This document shows, piece by piece, positions 1 through 5,566 of a stretch of DNA of 5,899 bases. The stretch is from contig JAITPZ010000121.1 in assembly GCA_031289165.1 (NCBI GenBank), positions 1 to 5,899 on the forward strand, read 5' to 3'. A program made the position numbers and the translations under genes. Origin of the DNA: Synergistaceae bacterium (GTDB taxonomy: Bacteria > Synergistota > Synergistia > Synergistales > Aminobacteriaceae). The notes beneath the pieces are model-generated. The model made no database searches, was not told the origin of the DNA, and saw nothing but the letters and a program-made list of their open reading frames with translations. How positions within the stretch are numbered: position 1 is the first letter of the stretch; each line of letters begins with the position of its first letter.

Positions 1-1003
1 CGACAAAGAAGCAGTCGGACTGCGGGTTCAGTTCCGAGAGGACATCCGCCGCGAGCGACAGAAGGGAGGGAAGCTCCTTTTCCTCCTGCAGCATCGCCAG
101 CGCCTTTGACAGCGAGAAAATGGTGAAATCGGCGGACGAAACCATTTTCTGTTCCTGCGAATTTTCGCTCCTCATGCGGTTGATAGACAGGGCGCGCGTC
201 GCCAGGTTGCCGAGCAGTTCCAGAAAGTTGAGGGTTTCCTCCGTGAGCGGATGATCCCATTCGCCGACGCAGAAGAGGCGCTGCTCCGCGTCCGTCAGCG
301 GCAGCACCATCTGCCAGGAGTCCTCGCCCTTGGTAACGACGGGCACCGAAAGCAGGATTTCCTGCGCGAAGATTCCCTTCCGCTCAGGGGCCTCGCGCTC
401 GTCGCCCTCGAAGAAGGACAGCGAGCTGCCGTTATCGACGAAGATGGAGATGATCCTCGGGAAAAGGCTCTCTCGCAGGACGTCGGACAGAAACGCCGCG
501 AAATAGGGGATCGGCATGGGCTCGAATATGGAAGCCAGCGTGTTCTTGGTCGCCAGAATGATATAGGACAGGCGCGACAGCCGATCCTCCGTGGCGTCGA
601 TGTGATGGAACGTCTGCCAGAGAGAAATCATGCCGGCGCAGGGTCTGAAATCGGCGAGAAACGCCTCCGTCGGCTTTTCGCGCAGCAGGATGTAAATCGT
701 CCAGTACGTTCCGCGAACGCGCAGAGCCCACGGCCATTCCCCCTCGATTCCCCCGACGGGCGCGCAGTCCGTTTCAAACTTCTTTACGGGGGCGTTGCCG
801 GAAAAGGCCGAGGCCAGCTTTGCCGCCTTCTCCCTGAAAATCAGCCCCTCCGTTCGGGTCTTTATGGCATCCAGCACCTCGAGATCCGCCCCTCTGGGTT
901 CAAGAATCAGGGCGGCTTCCACCCGGGATGTCAGAAAATCGACCAACAGCTTCACAGCCCCGCCGGAGAGAATAAAATCCATCTGCTCATAGAGCTCGTT
1001 CAA
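1..1003 (-). CDS. GAF-domain signalling protein, N-terminal part (C-terminus beyond window edge)
   Basis: The minus strand is open without a stop from a TTG at 1003-1001 to the left edge, giving 334 residues. The start is chosen because GGAGGTGA (1015-1008) sits four bases upstream; the first in-frame ATG is codon 8. The product is soluble, with no signal peptide or membrane helix. It appears to hold successive GAF-like modules: a weak one at about residues 8-130, a clearer one at about 142-275 (helix, then strand PRIISIFVDNG, later LFCVGEWDHPLTEETLNFLELL), a helical linker, and the start of another at about 293 (LSKALAMLQEEKELPSLLSL). GAF domains bind small ligands or mediate dimerisation and normally drive a C-terminal output such as a kinase, GGDEF, phosphatase or DNA-binding domain. 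That part lies outside, so the output is unknown. The coding frame is confident; the GAF assignment is moderate and made by eye. Confidence 0.8.
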   Translation of the reverse strand, partial: MNELYEQMDFILSGGAVKLLVDFLTSRVEAALILEPRGADLEVLDAIKTRTEGLIFREKAAKLASAFSGNAPVKKFETDCAPVGGIEGEWPWALRVRGTYWTIYILLREKPTEAFLADFRPCAGMISLWQTFHHIDATEDRLSRLSYIILATKNTLASIFEPMPIPYFAAFLSDVLRESLFPRIISIFVDNGSSLSFFEGDEREAPERKGIFAQEILLSVPVVTKGEDSWQMVLPLTDAEQRLFCVGEWDHPLTEETLNFLELLGNLATRALSINRMRSENSQEQKMVSSADFTIFSLSKALAMLQEEKELPSLLSLAADVLSELNPQSDCFFV

Positions 1004-1007
1004 AACG

Positions 1008-1015
1008 TCACCTCC
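1008..1015 (-). promoter_or_regulatory. Ribosome-binding site of the GAF-domain gene
   Basis: The minus strand reads GGAGGTGA here, a near-perfect Shine-Dalgarno sequence four bases before the TTG at 1003. It decides the start codon, because no in-frame ATG or GTG has comparable spacing. Confidence 0.75.
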
Positions 1016-1061
1016 GCATATGAAAGCCTGCAATCGTTAAAACCCATCATATAAACCTTCC

Positions 1062-1067
1062 ATTATA
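1062..1067 (-). promoter_or_regulatory. Putative -10 box of the GAF-domain gene
   Basis: The minus strand reads TATAAT, an exact sigma-70-type -10 hexamer, about 60 bases upstream of the TTG start in a locally AT-rich stretch. No convincing -35 hexamer lies at 16-18 bases upstream (the 17-base position reads ACAGCG), so this rests on the -10 match and its location. Confidence 0.4.
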
Positions 1068-1143
1068 TTATTCCATTTCCCCTGCGCTGTCTACGCGCTA
1101 TCTCCCCATTCGCATCCTCGTTTCCGCCCTCGTCCTTCTGAGG

Positions 1144-1149
1144 TACAAT
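1144..1149 (+). promoter_or_regulatory. Possible -10 box for the WG-repeat gene
   Basis: TACAAT matches five of six positions of the -10 consensus and lies about 100 bases before the proposed TTG start at 1252. The hexamer 17 bases upstream (TTTCCG, 1121-1126) is a poor -35. It is the best candidate in the 1004-1251 spacer for rightward transcription, but a weak one. Confidence 0.25.
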
Positions 1150-1251
1150 CGAGCGGGGTCGCGCGTCCTGGACGCCGTGGCGTGTTCTTCTTCACGCGAC
1201 GATCGAGCACCCCTGAACGGTGCAAAAATTATATCGAAGGGAAATGCTCAG

Positions 1252-3138
1252 TTGAAGAGGAAATATTTCCTGGAAAAGAATTTATGGCGGCGCGCAATTT
1301 TTTTGACCGCGCTTCTGTGGTGTTTGGGAGGGGCGCCTCGCGGTGTGGATGCCGCGCGTCTCGAATGGCTGCTGCCGCCCGTGTACGAGCGGGCCGAGCG
1401 TTTTTCGGGCGGCCTTGCCGCCGTGAAATCGGGAGGGCTGTGGGGATACGTCGATCCCCGGGGGCGATGGGTCGTTTCCCCGCGCTTCTCGGAGGCCCGA
1501 CCGCATCAGGACGGCCTGGCCTCCGTTTCCGTCGACGGAAAATGGGGCTTTCTGAACTCGATGGGAACTTTTGTCATCAGCCCCGACTACGGCGCGGTGG
1601 GGCCGTTCAGCGAGGGACTCGCCGCGGTGCGCTCGGGAGACCGGTGGGGCTACGTGAACGGAGCCGGGCGGCTTGTCGTGTCCGCCGATTTCGACATGGC
1701 CGGGGAGTTTTGCCAGGGGCGCGCGGCCGTCATCGTGGACGGACGCTGCGGATTCATCGACCCCCGGGGCGACTGGGCGATACTGCCGCTTTACGAGGGC
1801 GTCTGGCCCTTTGCGGAGGATCGGGCCGCGATACGCAACGGGGGAAAGATCGGTTTTCTCGACATCAGCGGCGCGCTGGCCGTCCCGCCGCGCTTCGACG
1901 CGACGTTTCAGGGGCGTGTTTTTTCGAACGGACTGGCCGGCGTCTCGTATGGAAATCGCTGGGGGTTCATCGACCACAACGGACGCTGGGTGGTGAGGCC
2001 CATCTACGATCGGGCATGGAGTTTCAGTCAGGGGCTTGCCGCGGTGCGCAGAGGGGACAAATGGGGGTACATCTCCACATCCGGGAAGCTGGAAGTCGAG
2101 GCCGCCTTCGACGACGCGATGAGCTTTTCGGAGGGGATGGCGAGCGTCCGGTTTCACGATCGCTGGGGCTACATCGACCGCAGGGGCGTCTGGGTGATGG
2201 ACCCCGTTTATCGGGAGGCGTGGCCGTTCTCCGAGGGTCTGGCGCCGGCTCTCGACGAGGGAGGACGATGGGGGTACGTCGGCCGGAGGGTGACGCCGCT
2301 TTTCGGCGCGACGTTCGAGGAGGCCGGATCCTTTTCCGAGGGGCTGGCCGTCATCGGATACCGGGGCAAAAAGTACTACATGAACGCCGAGGGGCGTCTG
2401 GCCTTCGCGGAGGGCTTCGAGGCCGCCCTGGATTTTTCCGGTTCGCTCGCGGCGGTCGCCTCCGGCGATCGATGGGGATACGTGGACGAGACGGGGAAGC
2501 TGCGCGTTCCCTTTCGCTATGAGGCCGCGGGGCCCTTTCGCGACGGGCTCGCCCCCGTGCGCCTGAAAAATCGGTGGGGCTACATCGACGGGAAGGGGCG
2601 TCAGGTCGTCAAACCCCGGTACCCTTACGCGTGGCCGTTCAGCGAGGGGCTGGCCGCCGTGCGGGTGGGAAAACGGGTGGGTTACGTCGACACGAAGGGA
2701 CGCGTCGTCATCAGGGCGCGTTTTGGAGTTCCGTCCTCCGATGCGGAGATCGGGGACTTTTCCGAGGGATTGGCCGCGGTCCTGATCGACGGTAAAACGG
2801 GCTTCGTGGATCGAGGCGGCAAAGTCGTCATTCAGGCGGCTTTTCCGGCATGGAAGACAACCGCGCCCCGCTTTCAGACGGGATCGGCATGGGTGGAGGC
2901 CGGAGGGAAATCGAGGGGAAAATTTCACCGCATCGACCGCGGCGGAAAACTTCTGGAGACGACGGCGACTCCGAACATCCCGGCGCTGCCCTTTCGATCG
3001 GCGTCGGGCGGCTGGGGCTACGCCGACGCGGAAGGCGGGACGATCTTTCCTCCGATCTTCGACGCGGCGCTTCCCTTTCGGGAGGGAAAGGCCGCCGTCA
3101 AACGAAACGGACGCTGGTGGTACATCGCGCGCCCCTGA
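1252..3138 (+). CDS. Secreted WG-repeat protein
   Basis: This is a 628-residue protein. The TTG at 1252 is preferred because AAGGGA (1237-1242) lies nine bases upstream and the product then begins with a classic signal peptide: basic start MKRKYFLEKNLWRR, hydrophobic core AIFLTALLWCLGG, probable cleavage after VDA or VDAA (residues 34-35). An in-frame GTG at 1177 would add 25 residues but has no ribosome-binding site. The cysteine in the core (LLWC) is not a good lipobox. From residue 51 to the end the protein is about 17 tandem repeats of roughly 34 residues, consensus F-S-E-G-L-A-A-V-x(4)-W-G-Y-I-D-x-x-G-x-x-V-x-x-x-F/Y. Units 4, 5, 10 and 13-15 have lost the WG tryptophan or are otherwise degenerate. 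WG repeats form beta-rich arrays whose function is mostly unknown; a surface or periplasmic binding role is inference. Confidence 0.9.
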   Translation: MKRKYFLEKNLWRRAIFLTALLWCLGGAPRGVDAARLEWLLPPVYERAERFSGGLAAVKSGGLWGYVDPRGRWVVSPRFSEARPHQDGLASVSVDGKWGFLNSMGTFVISPDYGAVGPFSEGLAAVRSGDRWGYVNGAGRLVVSADFDMAGEFCQGRAAVIVDGRCGFIDPRGDWAILPLYEGVWPFAEDRAAIRNGGKIGFLDISGALAVPPRFDATFQGRVFSNGLAGVSYGNRWGFIDHNGRWVVRPIYDRAWSFSQGLAAVRRGDKWGYISTSGKLEVEAAFDDAMSFSEGMASVRFHDRWGYIDRRGVWVMDPVYREAWPFSEGLAPALDEGGRWGYVGRRVTPLFGATFEEAGSFSEGLAVIGYRGKKYYMNAEGRLAFAEGFEAALDFSGSLAAVASGDRWGYVDETGKLRVPFRYEAAGPFRDGLAPVRLKNRWGYIDGKGRQVVKPRYPYAWPFSEGLAAVRVGKRVGYVDTKGRVVIRARFGVPSSDAEIGDFSEGLAAVLIDGKTGFVDRGGKVVIQAAFPAWKTTAPRFQTGSAWVEAGGKSRGKFHRIDRGGKLLETTATPNIPALPFRSASGGWGYADAEGGTIFPPIFDAALPFREGKAAVKRNGRWWYIARP

Positions 3139-3159
3139 TACCAAATTGAAATCAGGGGC
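3131..3159. repeat. Perfect 9-bp inverted repeat overlapping the WG-gene stop codon
   Basis: GCCCCTGAT (3131-3139) is followed after 11 bases by ATCAGGGGC (3151-3159). The left arm contains the TGA stop of the WG-repeat gene. No T-run follows on either strand, so it is not a textbook intrinsic terminator. It may stabilise the 3' end of the mRNA. Confidence 0.5.
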
Positions 3160-3210
3160 ATGAAGTCAGAATAGTCCAAAACCGCTCCATGCCCGGACCC
3201 GAGCCTCGGA

Positions 3211-3247
3211 AAAACGCTCGTTCAGAACATGACCCGGTAAGCGTTTT
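3211..3247. terminator. Possible bidirectional terminator between convergent genes
   Basis: AAAACGCT (3211-3218) and AGCGTTTT (3240-3247) form an 8-bp perfect stem around a 21-base loop. It lies just past the stop of the PAS gene on the minus strand and about 70 bases past the WG gene on the plus strand. The A-rich left and T-rich right flanks give a T-tract in both reading directions. The large loop makes it a modest candidate. Confidence 0.35.
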
Positions 3248-3249
3248 GT

Positions 3250-4629
3250 TTAAGCCGGCGGCGGCGTTCGTCGGTTTTTTCTTCGCTCCGTTCTTCTTCG
3301 CTCCGCCTTTCTTTTGTTCTGCTCTTCTCCGCCATGTTTTTCTTCGCTGTGCCCTTCTCCGCTTTGTTCTTCTTCGTTCTGCTCTTCGTTCTTTTTGTTG
3401 CTGTGCCGCGGCTGATAGTCGCTGTCGTGCTTCGAGGCGGTCATCAGGACGCCGTTCATGCGGTCGGCGCCGTCGAAGGTCGCCCGGAAAATCAGGACAT
3501 GACTGAGCGTCTCTTCATCGGAAGATTCGTCTTCCCCGGAGCTGTAAATCGCGACCGACGAGGTTTTGATGACGAAAAGCTCCTTCAGGACCTGCCGGGC
3601 CAGTGCCGCGTCCGGGAAGAGGTCTCTCATGGGCTTCATCAGAAACTTTGTATTGTCTGATCCGTAGATGCTGATCATCGCCTGATTGGCCCTCATAACC
3701 ATGATCTGTTCCAGCATGATGTCGATGATGTTGTCCACATTTTCGGCCTCCGGGCGCTCCAGCGGGTGGGGTGGGGTGAGAAACGCCAGGCCGGCGAAGG
3801 GCTGATTGAACGTAAATTCCGCCTCCACGCGGCTGCCGCCGATAATGGCCTCGTACCGGCGAGCGCCCGAGAGGTCGCGCTGGCTGCAGTAGAGCGCGGC
3901 GATTTCCCCCCTGCTGCCGAACCGCACGACGCACTTCATCTCGACCTCCGCGGGCAGTCCGCCCCGCGACGCGACGGCCGTTTCCGCCTTCATCTGGCCG
4001 ACGACGGACAGCATGTCCAGAAAGCGGATGGCGTCGTCGGTATTGTTGAAAAACGAGACGAACGGCCTGCCCGTAAGCGAGCCGCCCTGTCCCCCGTACA
4101 GATCCACGGCCGCGCTGTTTGCGTATTTCACGCGAAGAACGCGGCCAGCGAGCTTCAGAAACGACATTCTGTCGTCCAGATCCTGGGGGGGCATCAGAAG
4201 CTCAGAGGGGTGAAATTCCATGTAGGGCTCATAGGTCAGATGCAGACAGTTTCCCCAGGACGAGGCGTCCGGGGCCTCCTCCCTGAGCACGAAGGCGACG
4301 TATATCCGGTCCGCGAATACGAAACGCGAGGCCGCCAGAATAACGTTCCTGAGCGTCTGGTCGGGGGCCACGTACTCCACGGCGAGCGTTTCCCCCTCCT
4401 TTCTGCCGTGCAGGGCTCTTATGTAAAGACGTATCAGATTGCGCCTGACCTGCTTTGCAAAAAAAGGGAGGTCGATGAAGTGAGCGCTGAGAAGATCCTC
4501 CTGCGTAAAGCCCGTGTACCTGAGAAAGGCATCATTGGCTTCAACGATTCTCCCCCGGTCTCGACTGATAATCACGACACCTTCGGGCAGAGCGTTGATG
4601 ATGGGCAATAAATTCGGGAAGGCAGCCAT
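3250..4629 (-). CDS. Triple-PAS-domain protein with a charged repetitive tail and no recognised output domain
   Basis: This is a 459-residue protein. The start is the ATG at 4629, read MAAFPNLLPI, ten bases after AGGAGG; an upstream ATG at 4677 would add 16 residues but would place that Shine-Dalgarno sequence inside the gene. Three PAS-like sensor modules are visible, each with the typical N-x-A signature: about residues 5-118 (VEANDAFLRYTGF), 155-255 (YANSAAVDLYG) and 300-400 (RANQAMISIYG). PAS domains sense ligands, redox state or light, or mediate dimerisation. No kinase, GGDEF, EAL, sigma-54 or helix-turn-helix output domain is seen. Instead the chain ends in a low-complexity tail, acidic and glutamine-rich at about 411-437 and basic at about 438-457. 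There is no signal peptide or membrane segment, so it is probably cytoplasmic. It may work as an adaptor for another signalling protein, which is inference. Confidence 0.88.
   Translation of the reverse strand: MAAFPNLLPIINALPEGVVIISRDRGRIVEANDAFLRYTGFTQEDLLSAHFIDLPFFAKQVRRNLIRLYIRALHGRKEGETLAVEYVAPDQTLRNVILAASRFVFADRIYVAFVLREEAPDASSWGNCLHLTYEPYMEFHPSELLMPPQDLDDRMSFLKLAGRVLRVKYANSAAVDLYGGQGGSLTGRPFVSFFNNTDDAIRFLDMLSVVGQMKAETAVASRGGLPAEVEMKCVVRFGSRGEIAALYCSQRDLSGARRYEAIIGGSRVEAEFTFNQPFAGLAFLTPPHPLERPEAENVDNIIDIMLEQIMVMRANQAMISIYGSDNTKFLMKPMRDLFPDAALARQVLKELFVIKTSSVAIYSSGEDESSDEETLSHVLIFRATFDGADRMNGVLMTASKHDSDYQPRHSNKKNEEQNEEEQSGEGHSEEKHGGEEQNKRKAERRRTERRKNRRTPPPA
3276..3390 (-). repeat. 15-bp purine-rich tandem repeats encoding the PAS protein tail
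   Basis: On the coding strand four degenerate 15-bp units run from 3378 to 3319 (AACGAAGAAGAACAA, AGCGGAGAAGGGCAC, AGCGAAGAAAAACAT, GGCGGAGAAGAGCAG), preceded by a partial unit at 3390-3379. After a 13-bp interruption (3318-3306) come two near-identical units at 3305-3276 (CGGAGCGAAGAAGAA and CGGAGCGAAGAAAAA). The plus strand is correspondingly pyrimidine-rich. The first block encodes Glu/Gln-rich pentapeptides and the second an Arg/Lys-rich stretch. Confidence 0.75.
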
Positions 4630-4638
4630 GACATAAAT

Positions 4639-4645
4639 TCCTCCT
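4639..4645 (-). promoter_or_regulatory. Ribosome-binding site of the PAS gene
   Basis: The minus strand reads AGGAGGA ten bases before the ATG at 4629. It supports that start over the ATG at 4677. A second, out-of-frame ATG at 4634 is nearer to this site but opens only a 20-codon frame. Confidence 0.7.
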
Positions 4646-4647
4646 AA

Positions 4648-4670
4648 TCCGACATATCCCTGATGTCGGA
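4648..4670. promoter_or_regulatory. 8-bp perfect inverted repeat just upstream of the PAS-gene ribosome-binding site
   Basis: TCCGACAT (4648-4655) and ATGTCGGA (4663-4670) are perfect arms around a 7-base spacer. The element ends two bases before AGGAGGA in the PAS-gene leader. It could be an RNA hairpin controlling ribosome access or a dimer-binding operator; the sequence alone does not decide between them. Confidence 0.5.
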
Positions 4671-4732
4671 CGGGCACACATAAAGAAACCCTTCCGGCAG
4701 GTTATTCATCAGCGTTATATTTTAGCTGATAT

Positions 4733-4761
4733 ATTTTAGATCGAGATACTGCAAAACGCAA
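4733..4761 (-). promoter_or_regulatory. Candidate promoter of the PAS gene
   Basis: On the minus strand TTGCGT (4761-4756) and TAAAAT (4738-4733) are separated by 17 bases, matching three of six and five of six consensus positions of a sigma-70-type promoter. The implied transcript would have a leader of roughly 95 bases carrying the 4648-4670 hairpin. Other AT-rich hexamers nearby could serve as the -10. Confidence 0.35.
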
Positions 4762-4813
4762 ATACACATATTCTGTATTAAAGGTCGAGTCAGTTTTTTT
4801 GCTCAATCTTTTC

Positions 4814-4839
4814 GTCTCGGGTTTTGTGCGACCTGAGAC
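4814..4839. repeat. 9-bp inverted repeat in the intergenic region
   Basis: GTCTCGGGT (4814-4822) and ACCTGAGAC (4831-4839) pair over nine positions, with one G-T (G-U in RNA) pair, around an 8-base loop. No T-run follows on either strand, so an operator or RNA structure is likelier than a terminator. Confidence 0.45.
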
Positions 4840-5052
4840 CTATTGACTAAGTGACCTGTTCCACATAGTCTATCACAATAATGGTACGAGTAATTGACAC
4901 TTTAATAATAATTTAACGGGGAGGCAGGATTCAGGTTGCCGTTCTTACTGGATATAAGAGAGGTGGATTACGAGAGAAGTCGTTTATCGGGCGTTGTGTT
5001 GTGAGAGAATCCGTAACTGGAGTTAGAGAGTCGAAACTGAATCCGGAGAAAA

Positions 5053-5060
5053 GGGAGGGG
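5053..5060 (+). promoter_or_regulatory. Ribosome-binding site of the first prepilin-like gene
   Basis: GGGAGGGG lies ten bases before the ATG at 5071 and favours that start over the in-frame ATG at 5086. Confidence 0.6.
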
Positions 5061-5070
5061 TTCCGTTTTC

Positions 5071-5529
5071 ATGTCAGTGCGAAAAATGAAGTTCGGGCGA
5101 CACAGGGGTGTCAGCATTGTGGAATGTCTTATTTTGATTATTGTTCTGGGGATTACCATGGGGGGGATTATATCTACTGTCCTGTGGGCCTCTGATTTGA
5201 CCAGTTTCAATCGGGCGGAGCTGGGTATGCGCACCGTGGCCGCCAGTGTGTTTGAAAGCCTGGAGGCCATATCTCCGGCTGATCTGGACGCGAATTTCGA
5301 CCTGGCTGTGGCGGGCGTGATTACCACGCTGGGAGGAAACGTGGGGGGAAGCGGCAACATCCTTGGGGGGTTCACCCTGGACGCCCGGAGTATTTCTTCC
5401 GTCAACGGGGTGCGTACCATCAGCTTGACGATTTCCGTGCCGTCGTCGAAGAAAAGAATGCCTTTGGTTCTGGAGAGGTGCATCAACAGCTTCTCCGAGG
5501 ATACGGTCGATGATGTTCTTGACGGTTGA
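5071..5529 (+). CDS. Type IV prepilin-like protein (minor pilin/pseudopilin, PilV/GspI-like position)
   Basis: This 152-residue protein has a class III (prepilin-peptidase) signal: a short basic leader MSVRKMKFGRHRG, then VSIVECLILIIVLGITMGGI. Cleavage after Gly13 would leave valine as the first mature residue and glutamate at +5, the two hallmarks of type IV pilin-like proteins. The following roughly 25-residue hydrophobic helix continues to about residue 40. The rest is a soluble head with a glycine-rich stretch (about 88-100) and beta-type segments (TISLTISVPSS). A cysteine directly after Glu+5 is uncommon. The gene stands 37 bases before a second prepilin-like gene, so the two are probably cotranscribed. 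Small prepilins of this kind usually act as minor subunits that prime a pilus or type II secretion pseudopilus. The specific family is inferred from size and order only. Confidence 0.85.
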   Translation: MSVRKMKFGRHRGVSIVECLILIIVLGITMGGIISTVLWASDLTSFNRAELGMRTVAASVFESLEAISPADLDANFDLAVAGVITTLGGNVGGSGNILGGFTLDARSISSVNGVRTISLTISVPSSKKRMPLVLERCINSFSEDTVDDVLDG

Positions 5530-5566
5530 TCGAGGTCAGGCGCATAAAAGGAGCGGGTGCGTAATA

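Larger units (their letters stand above)
4630..5070. other. AT-rich divergent intergenic region between the PAS gene and the pilin-like genes
   Basis: No convincing gene is seen in these 441 bases. Much of it is far more AT-rich than the flanking genes; for example only 19 of 60 bases are G or C at 4861-4920. It holds leftward promoter and leader elements (4639-4761), a 10-bp direct repeat (4716-4725 and 4730-4739), an inverted repeat at 4814-4839, isolated TTGACT and TTGACA boxes on the plus strand (4843-4848 and 4894-4899) without well-spaced -10 partners, and a TATAAG at 4953-4958. The final part, before 5071, is purine-rich. No conserved c-di-GMP riboswitch core was recognised. Confidence 0.6.

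Noticed and set aside
251..1054. Long plus-strand open frame over the GAF gene
   Set aside because: It is antisense to a continuous minus-strand frame with a proper ribosome-binding site and domain-like sequence. Its translation is Arg/Gln-rich without domain features, as expected of a shadow frame in GC-rich DNA.
1282..3144. 620-codon minus-strand open frame opposite the WG-repeat gene
   Set aside because: Its apparent repeats are the mirror of the WG array. The plus strand has the signal peptide and the recognisable repeat family.
3276..3390. Possible CRISPR array or VNTR with spacers
   Set aside because: The repeats are 15 bp, contiguous, degenerate and in a coding frame, with no unique spacers between equal repeats.
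3766..4611. 281-codon plus-strand open frame opposite the PAS gene
   Set aside because: It is antisense to the PAS-like domains, has no recognisable domain and shows shadow-type composition.
4575..4634. 20-codon frame from an out-of-frame ATG overlapping the PAS-gene start
   Set aside because: It has closer spacing to the ribosome-binding site, but the short product has no features and the overlap is probably accidental (ATGTCATG).
4801..5070. c-di-GMP riboswitch in front of the pilin genes
   Set aside because: Such riboswitches often precede pilus genes, so it was looked for, but the conserved core segments were not found.
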